From Gammaproteobacteria bacterium (lineage in GTDB: Bacteria; Pseudomonadota; Gammaproteobacteria; SZUA-140), in NCBI GenBank assembly GCA_026982145.1, contig JALSHQ010000363.1:1-10330 (forward strand): DNA of 10,330 nucleotides, written 5' to 3'. The number at the start of each line of letters is the position of its first letter. Positions within the stretch are counted from its first letter, which is position 1. This document shows positions 6,884-10,330 of this stretch, piece after piece. The notes beneath the pieces were generated by a model, which saw only the letters and a list, made by a program, of their open reading frames with translations, did no database searches and was not told the DNA's origin. The position numbers were made by a program, and so were the translations under genes.

Positions 6884-7477
6884 TTAAGCTTGTAGTTTGA
6901 GCGCAAGCTGCGCGACGCGTTTTCCCAGCGCACGGCAGAGGCGCTTTTCCTCTTCTGTGATGGGCGACTTGCCATCGTTCCCTGCAAGATGGCTTGCGCC
7001 GTATGGTGTGCCGCCGCTTCGGGTATTGAGCAGATCGGTTTCGCTATAGGGGATGCCGCTAATCACCATGCCGTGGTGCAGCAGTGGCAGCATCATCGAA
7101 AGCAGCGTGCTCTCCTGGCCACCGTGCATTGAACTGGTCGAGGTAAAAAGGGCCGCTGGTTTACCGTTCAGTGCTCCGCGAATCCACAAGTCACCCGTGC
7201 TATCAAGAAAATATTTAAGCGGAGCCGCCATATTACCAAAGCGAGTAGGGCTGCCAAGTATCAGCCCTGCACACTGTTTGAGATCCTCATGGGTGGCGTA
7301 GGGGGCGCCGTCATCAGGAACCGTCGCTTCAGTCGCTTCGCATACGGTAGAGACAGCAGGCACAGTGCGAACGCGGGCACTCACCCCAGCCACCTCTTCA
7401 ACCCCGCGTGCGATTCGCTGAGCCAGTTTTGCCACACTGCCGTGGCGGCTGTAATAGAGGATGAGGATCTCAGCCAT
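6884..7477 (-). CDS. wrbA: NAD(P)H:quinone oxidoreductase, WrbA family flavoprotein
   Basis: WrbA-type enzymes are cytosolic FMN proteins that reduce quinones by two electrons with NAD(P)H. The 197-residue product is the normal family length. FMN-phosphate loop SRHGSVAKLA lies at 10-19. The GSPTRFGNMAAPLKYFLD segment is at 75-92, TSSMHGGQE at 114-122 with the LLHHGM loop after it, and SGGTPYGASH at 154-163. The frame runs further upstream, but the ATG at 7475-7477 gives the family N-terminus MAEILILYYS and has GGAG 10 nt upstream, so I take that start. It lies 1 nt beyond the arsC stop on the same strand and is certainly cotranscribed with it. WrbA-versus-NQO subtype is less certain than the family. 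Confidence 0.93.
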   Translation of the reverse strand: MAEILILYYSRHGSVAKLAQRIARGVEEVAGVSARVRTVPAVSTVCEATEATVPDDGAPYATHEDLKQCAGLILGSPTRFGNMAAPLKYFLDSTGDLWIRGALNGKPAALFTSTSSMHGGQESTLLSMMLPLLHHGMVISGIPYSETDLLNTRSGGTPYGASHLAGNDGKSPITEEEKRLCRALGKRVAQLALKLQA

Positions 7478-7478
7478 G

Positions 7479-7826
7479 CTAGATGATCTCCAATACACTT
7501 TCGGGTGGGCGGCCGATCGCGGCTCTGTTGCCATGAGTGACAATGGGTCTTTCGATCAGAATGGGGTTTTGTACCATAGCGGCGATCAGTTCGGCACGCG
7601 TCAGTGCTGGGTCATCAAGGCTGTTCTCTCGATAGGGTGCCTCTTTTTTCCGCATCAGCTCGCGTGGCTCAAGGTTGAGTTGAGTGAGTATCTTATCTAG
7701 CGTCTGCGCTGATGGTGGCAACTTCAGGTACTCAATGACGACAGGCTCAACGTCGTTATCAATGAGGAGTTGCAGTGTCTGGCGCGATTTTGAACAGCGC
7801 GGGTTGTGGTAAATCGTTGTGCTCAT
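7479..7826 (-). CDS. arsC: ArsC/YfgD-type arsenate reductase-like protein
   Basis: A 115-residue thioredoxin-fold protein of the glutaredoxin-dependent ArsC family, closest in layout to E. coli YfgD (about 119 residues). YfgD also sits beside hda. The active-site loop HNPRCSKSR places the catalytic Cys at C11. Three arginines, R59 (RELMRKKE), R93 (ERPIV) and R106 (IGRPPE), correspond with a steady offset of one to C12, R60, R94 and R107 of plasmid R773 ArsC, so the arsenate-binding set is complete. No arsB, arsR or other arsenic gene is in the window, so a role in arsenic resistance is unproven. The ATG at 7824-7826 has AAGG 8 nt upstream. wrbA follows immediately and the pair form an operon. 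Confidence 0.92.
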   Translation of the reverse strand: MSTTIYHNPRCSKSRQTLQLLIDNDVEPVVIEYLKLPPSAQTLDKILTQLNLEPRELMRKKEAPYRENSLDDPALTRAELIAAMVQNPILIERPIVTHGNRAAIGRPPESVLEII

Positions 7827-7869
7827 ATAAAAGGCCTTCTCTGTGTATGTCAGTGCTGGGTTGGCCGCT

Positions 7870-7898
7870 ATTCTAGCGCGCCTTGCCTTGACAGCCTA
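7870..7898 (-). promoter_or_regulatory. Possible sigma-70 promoter for arsC-wrbA
   Basis: Reading the minus strand, TAGAAT (7875-7870, 5 of 6 to the -10 consensus) lies 17 bp from TAGGCT (7898-7893, 3 of 6 to the -35). The resulting leader to the arsC ATG would be about 40 nt. Its -35 overlaps the last base of the -35 of the divergent DUF4398 promoter, so the two might interfere. The poor -35 keeps confidence moderate. Confidence 0.4.
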
Positions 7899-7916
7899 CA
7901 GGGTGAGGGTGATAAT
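7888..7916 (+). promoter_or_regulatory. Strong sigma-70 promoter for the DUF4398-yihY operon
   Basis: A perfect -35 hexamer TTGACA (7888-7893), an ideal 17-bp spacer and GATAAT (7911-7916, 5 of 6 to TATAAT). The predicted transcript start near 7923 leaves a leader of about 53 nt to the ATG at 7976, or about 77 nt to the TTG at 8000. This is the best promoter-like site in the window. Confidence 0.68.
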
Positions 7917-7975
7917 TTCCCTATCGACTAGCTCATGTCGTGTTGTATCGGTTTTCCCTTGTATGACAATATGTT

Positions 7976-8449
7976 ATGTGTGGTTACGGTGGTGTCTCTT
8001 TGAGCAAAATAAAATACCTATTTATCGTTGGAATGGCGCTACTGGCCGGGTGTGCAGGCGCACCGACACAGGAGATGAGTGATGCTAGGCAGGCCGTGAG
8101 CGCGGCACATGATGTGGGCGCGGCCGAACATGCCCGCGAAAATGTGCAGCACGCTGAGGCGCTGTTGAATAAAGCAGAGCATGAGTTTAAACGGGGTGAC
8201 TTTGGCGGTGCGCGGGATGATGCCGAGGCTGCTAGGGTCGAAGCGATAAAAGCACAAGATATTGCACAGGTGATGAGTGCAACCAAGCGCGCGCTACAAC
8301 AGGCGACGGCACGTGGTGTGTTATCTGGTGAAGCGACCCAGCTCTTCGAACAAGCCATCACAGCGGCGGATGACCAAAAAGTGCATGAAGCGATTCGTCT
8401 CGCAAACGAAGCAAGGCATCAGGCCGAGCAAGACCTTAACCTTCAATAA
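7976..8449 (+). CDS. DUF4398 domain lipoprotein
   Basis: The 157-residue protein has a lipoprotein signal: lysines K11 and K13, a hydrophobic core YLFIVGMA, and the lipobox LLAGC with acylated C26. The mature protein is nearly all charged, alanine-rich helix. DUF4398 matches at about 32-98, with the repeating pattern of A, E, D and H helices (for example DARQAVSAAHDVGAAEHA). The domain is found in periplasmic and outer-membrane lipoproteins of proteobacteria, sometimes with OmpA-like domains, but its function is unknown. The residue after the lipobox Cys is Ala, which suggests outer-membrane sorting. The ATG at 7976 has no ribosome site; an in-frame TTG at 8000 would give a tighter signal peptide starting MSKIKYL. 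It precedes yihY by 23 nt and shares its promoter. Confidence 0.82.
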   Translation: MCGYGGVSLSKIKYLFIVGMALLAGCAGAPTQEMSDARQAVSAAHDVGAAEHARENVQHAEALLNKAEHEFKRGDFGGARDDAEAARVEAIKAQDIAQVMSATKRALQQATARGVLSGEATQLFEQAITAADDQKVHEAIRLANEARHQAEQDLNLQ

Positions 8450-8472
8450 CCGACTCCCGAAGCCCTTTACTC

Positions 8473-9321
8473 TTGAAACAAAATCCTAGCCGGTTGCGCA
8501 ATGCCTTTCTTTTTTTACGATATGTAGGCCGTCATTTTTCTGAGGACAACTGCACGCGCACAGCTGCAGCACTCAGTTACACGACACTGTTATCGTTAGT
8601 GCCGATGTTGGCGGTCATCTTTTCGATTCTTGCATTTTTCCCGCTGTTTTCTTCGCTGGTAGATGATGTTCAAAGCTACATTTTTAGCAACTTTGTTCCC
8701 TCATCCAATGAGCAACTGCAGGCGCACTTCAAGCAGTTTGTTGAAACAGCCGCCAGTAGTGGTGGCGTCGGTTTGATATTTTTGATGTTGACCGCTTTGA
8801 TGTTGATGAACACCATTAACGTTGCGTTAAACGACATCTGGCAAGTGAAACCAAAACGCAATATCTTTTCTGCATTGCTGATCTATGGTGGGGTCTTACT
8901 GCTCAGTTCGCTACTGTTTGCGACCAGTATTTTGCTCACCTCATACCTCGTCTCCCTACCATTGATTGCTGACGGCGGCGAAGCCGTTACCGGGGTTAAA
9001 AATCTGCTACTGATTGTTGCCCCTATTGCTGTCACGATGGTCGCGTTACTGCTCTTTTATGTGGTTGTGCCAAACTGCAAAGTCTCTTGGCGTGCCGGTA
9101 TGATTGCGGCGGTCACCGCGGCACTACTCTTTGAGCTGGCAAAGAAAGGCTTTGCTTGGTATGTCTTGGCGTTTCCCACATACACTGTCATCTACGGCGC
9201 GCTGGCGGTGATCCCCGTGTTTCTTGTTTGGATCTATGTCTCATGGTTGGTGTTGCTGCTGGGCGCTGAAATTTCACGCTGTTTGACGACCTTCAAACAT
9301 GAGCGCAGGGATACCACATGA
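8473..9321 (+). CDS. YihY/virulence factor BrkB family inner-membrane protein
   Basis: A 282-residue protein with about six membrane helices. It begins with a conserved cytosolic segment carrying EDNCTRTAAALSYTTLLSLVP at about 24-44. The family C-terminal mark FELAKKGFAWYVLAFPTY is followed by IYGALAVIPVFLVWIYVSW and LLLGAE at about 220-266. Members were once annotated as ribonuclease BN, but that activity belongs to a different protein (ElaC/RNase Z), and the YihY role is unknown, with BrkB linked to serum resistance in Bordetella. The start is TTG at 8473-8475: the next Met is residue 45, inside the first helix, and this start keeps the family N-terminus. No clear Shine-Dalgarno site precedes it, so coupling to the lipoprotein gene is possible. 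It converges on the kinase. Confidence 0.9.
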   Translation: MKQNPSRLRNAFLFLRYVGRHFSEDNCTRTAAALSYTTLLSLVPMLAVIFSILAFFPLFSSLVDDVQSYIFSNFVPSSNEQLQAHFKQFVETAASSGGVGLIFLMLTALMLMNTINVALNDIWQVKPKRNIFSALLIYGGVLLLSSLLFATSILLTSYLVSLPLIADGGEAVTGVKNLLLIVAPIAVTMVALLLFYVVVPNCKVSWRAGMIAAVTAALLFELAKKGFAWYVLAFPTYTVIYGALAVIPVFLVWIYVSWLVLLLGAEISRCLTTFKHERRDTT

Positions 9322-9357
9322 TATGCTCGACTGGCCGATGTGGGGTTGCTCTAGAGC

Positions 9358-9470
9358 GCCTCTGATTAATTCAGGAATTCGCATCTTGAATCTAAATATC
9401 CGAGCCGAACATTTTTGATCACAATGCCTCAAGGCCACACTGTCTACTTTGCCCCGAATTAATCAGAGGC
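9358..9470. repeat. Perfect 15-bp inverted repeat with 83-nt interior, MITE-like
   Basis: The arm gcctctgattaattc (9358-9372) is repeated as its exact reverse complement gaattaatcagaggc (9456-9470). Both lie in the 152-nt gap between yihY and the kinase, the right arm ending 3 nt before the kinase stop. An 83-nt interior is too large for a normal terminator loop. Long perfect terminal repeats with a small non-coding interior fit a miniature transposable element or remnant insertion-sequence ends. TA dinucleotides lie at 9352-9353 and 9475-9476, a possible 2-bp target duplication, but this could be chance. A 10-bp palindrome gctctagagc (9348-9357) abuts the left arm. No transposase is present. 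The family is not identified. Confidence 0.6.
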
Positions 9471-9473
9471 TCC

Positions 9474-10330
9474 TTAAATAGGCAGATAGATCTGAATCAG
9501 CGCACCACCGAGGGGTGAATGTTTAATGATGAGTTCTCCTTTGTAAAGATTCACGATGTCACTGACGAGTGCCAGCCCCAGCCCGTGCCCGGTAATTTCA
9601 GTTTCACTGCGGCGCCAGCCGCGTTGCACTACCTTATTGGCAATCTCTTGTGATATTCCGGGGCCATCATCGGCGACTTCAATAAGCAGAAGTTTCTGTT
9701 CACTGCGGCGCTTGGGGTGTTGAGCAAGCGAGAGTGAAATGTCGACACGGCGCTCGCACCATTTATAGGCGTTGTCGACCAGATTGCCCAGCAGTTCCAT
9801 CAAGTCACCCTCTTCAATATGGAGCTCGAGTGCCGCGCTGACGTGAAGATCTCTCTCTACCTTTTTATCCGCATAAACTTTATCGAGCGTGGCAATGACT
9901 TTGTTGGCGATCTGCTCAGGGTTGATCGGCGCCGTTAACGCTGTGCGCCCGGAGGTTGCGGCGCGCTGCAATTGGTATTGCACAATTTGATCCATACGTT
10001 GGATCTGTTCTTCGGTCGTTTTGCGCAGTGCTTCAATCGAGTCGCCGGGTGTTTCGACCGCGCCGCGTAATACGGCCAGAGGTGTTTTTAGGCTATGTGC
10101 AAGGTCGCCAAGGCTGGCGGTATAGCGTGATTCGTGTTCGCTGTTAGTTCGGATTAGCGCATTGATGTTGTTAGTTAAGCCGCTGAGTTCTTTTGGGTAG
10201 CGCCCTTCAATCTCCTGATGTTTACCCGCTTCGATCTCGCCAATCTCTTTAGCCGCTCTGCGCAGTGGTGATAGCCCCCAGCGCAAAATCAGTGTCAGCA
10301 TGATGAGCAATACCATCGTGACCCCGCCGA
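9474..10330 (-). CDS. PhoQ-like sensor histidine kinase (5' end outside window)
   Basis: The gene runs off the right edge; 285 codons are visible and the true start is beyond. Numbered from the Met at 10314-10316, a membrane helix covers about 1-14 and the frame stays open before it. A HAMP-like linker follows at about 15-65, then the H-box DLAHSLKTPLAVL with phospho-acceptor H74. Next come N-box GNLVDNAYKWC (177-187), G1 box VADDGPGIS (214-222) and G2 box GHGLGLALV (243-251). The H-box, the YQLQRAATSGRT segment and the N-box closely resemble E. coli PhoQ, which senses Mg2+ and antimicrobial peptides, though the sensor domain that would decide the signal is outside the window. A PhoP-type regulator gene probably lies to the right. 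No key kinase residue is missing. It ends at TAA 9474-9476. Confidence 0.9.
   Translation of the reverse strand, partial: GGVTMVLLIMLTLILRWGLSPLRRAAKEIGEIEAGKHQEIEGRYPKELSGLTNNINALIRTNSEHESRYTASLGDLAHSLKTPLAVLRGAVETPGDSIEALRKTTEEQIQRMDQIVQYQLQRAATSGRTALTAPINPEQIANKVIATLDKVYADKKVERDLHVSAALELHIEEGDLMELLGNLVDNAYKWCERRVDISLSLAQHPKRRSEQKLLLIEVADDGPGISQEIANKVVQRGWRRSETEITGHGLGLALVSDIVNLYKGELIIKHSPLGGALIQIYLPI

Noticed and set aside
7984..8361. Antisense frame of 125 codons opposite the DUF4398 gene
   Set aside because: It is rich in Ser, Ala and Cys, which is the usual reverse translation of an alanine-rich helix gene, and it has no ribosome site or family resemblance.
8473..9321. Annotation of the YihY-family protein as ribonuclease BN
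   Set aside because: It is a polytopic membrane protein without nuclease motifs; RNase BN activity is known to belong to the ElaC/RNase Z family.
9358..9470. The 15-bp inverted repeat as a plain intrinsic terminator
   Set aside because: The 83-nt interior is far too long for a terminator loop, and no T-run follows either arm.
1..10330. CRISPR array, tRNA or rRNA genes, phage or defence system
   Set aside because: No regularly spaced repeats, no clover-leaf or rRNA-like segments and no genes of these classes were seen; the coding content is chromosomal housekeeping.

Overview
The window looks like ordinary chromosomal DNA of a gammaproteobacterium. It has moderate GC content and dense gene packing with 4-bp ATGA overlaps. 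Its gene set (purM, purN, a DUF2066 protein, a PerM-type permease, hda and a yfgD-type arsC) is one I know as a conserved neighbourhood from Escherichia coli and Pseudomonas relatives. There are no rRNA or tRNA genes, no CRISPR array, no phage genes and no complete insertion sequence. The genus cannot be named from the sequence.

Layout. Bases 2-115 are the 3' end of an unrecognised plus-strand gene. A minus-strand cluster follows, transcribed right to left from about 3150: purM, purN, a VanZ-family membrane protein and an SH3-domain envelope protein of the YgiM/TIGR04211 type. Divergent from it, from about 3254 to 6867, runs a plus-strand operon: an exported DUF2066 protein, a CDP-alcohol phosphatidyltransferase, an AI-2E/PerM-family permease, and hda. 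Two minus-strand genes converge on hda: arsC (yfgD type) followed by a WrbA-like flavoprotein. A divergent promoter region at 7827-7975 then drives a plus-strand pair, a DUF4398 lipoprotein and a YihY-family membrane protein. The right end holds a minus-strand PhoQ-like sensor histidine kinase whose 5' end lies beyond the window.

How the genes fit together. PurM and PurN carry out two steps of de novo purine synthesis. Hda resets DnaA after replication starts. The others are mostly envelope or membrane proteins: a phospholipid synthase, permeases, an SH3-coiled-coil anchor, a lipoprotein and a two-component sensor. ArsC and WrbA form a small redox pair.

Most of the window is well-known housekeeping content, and I found no convincing new multigene system. 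The items most worth a second look are a perfect 15-bp inverted repeat with an 83-nt interior between yihY and the kinase (MITE-like), the phosphatidyltransferase that resembles eukaryotic-type cardiolipin synthase more than PgsA, the strong promoter in the arsC/DUF4398 gap, and start-site questions at the DUF2066 and DUF4398 genes.
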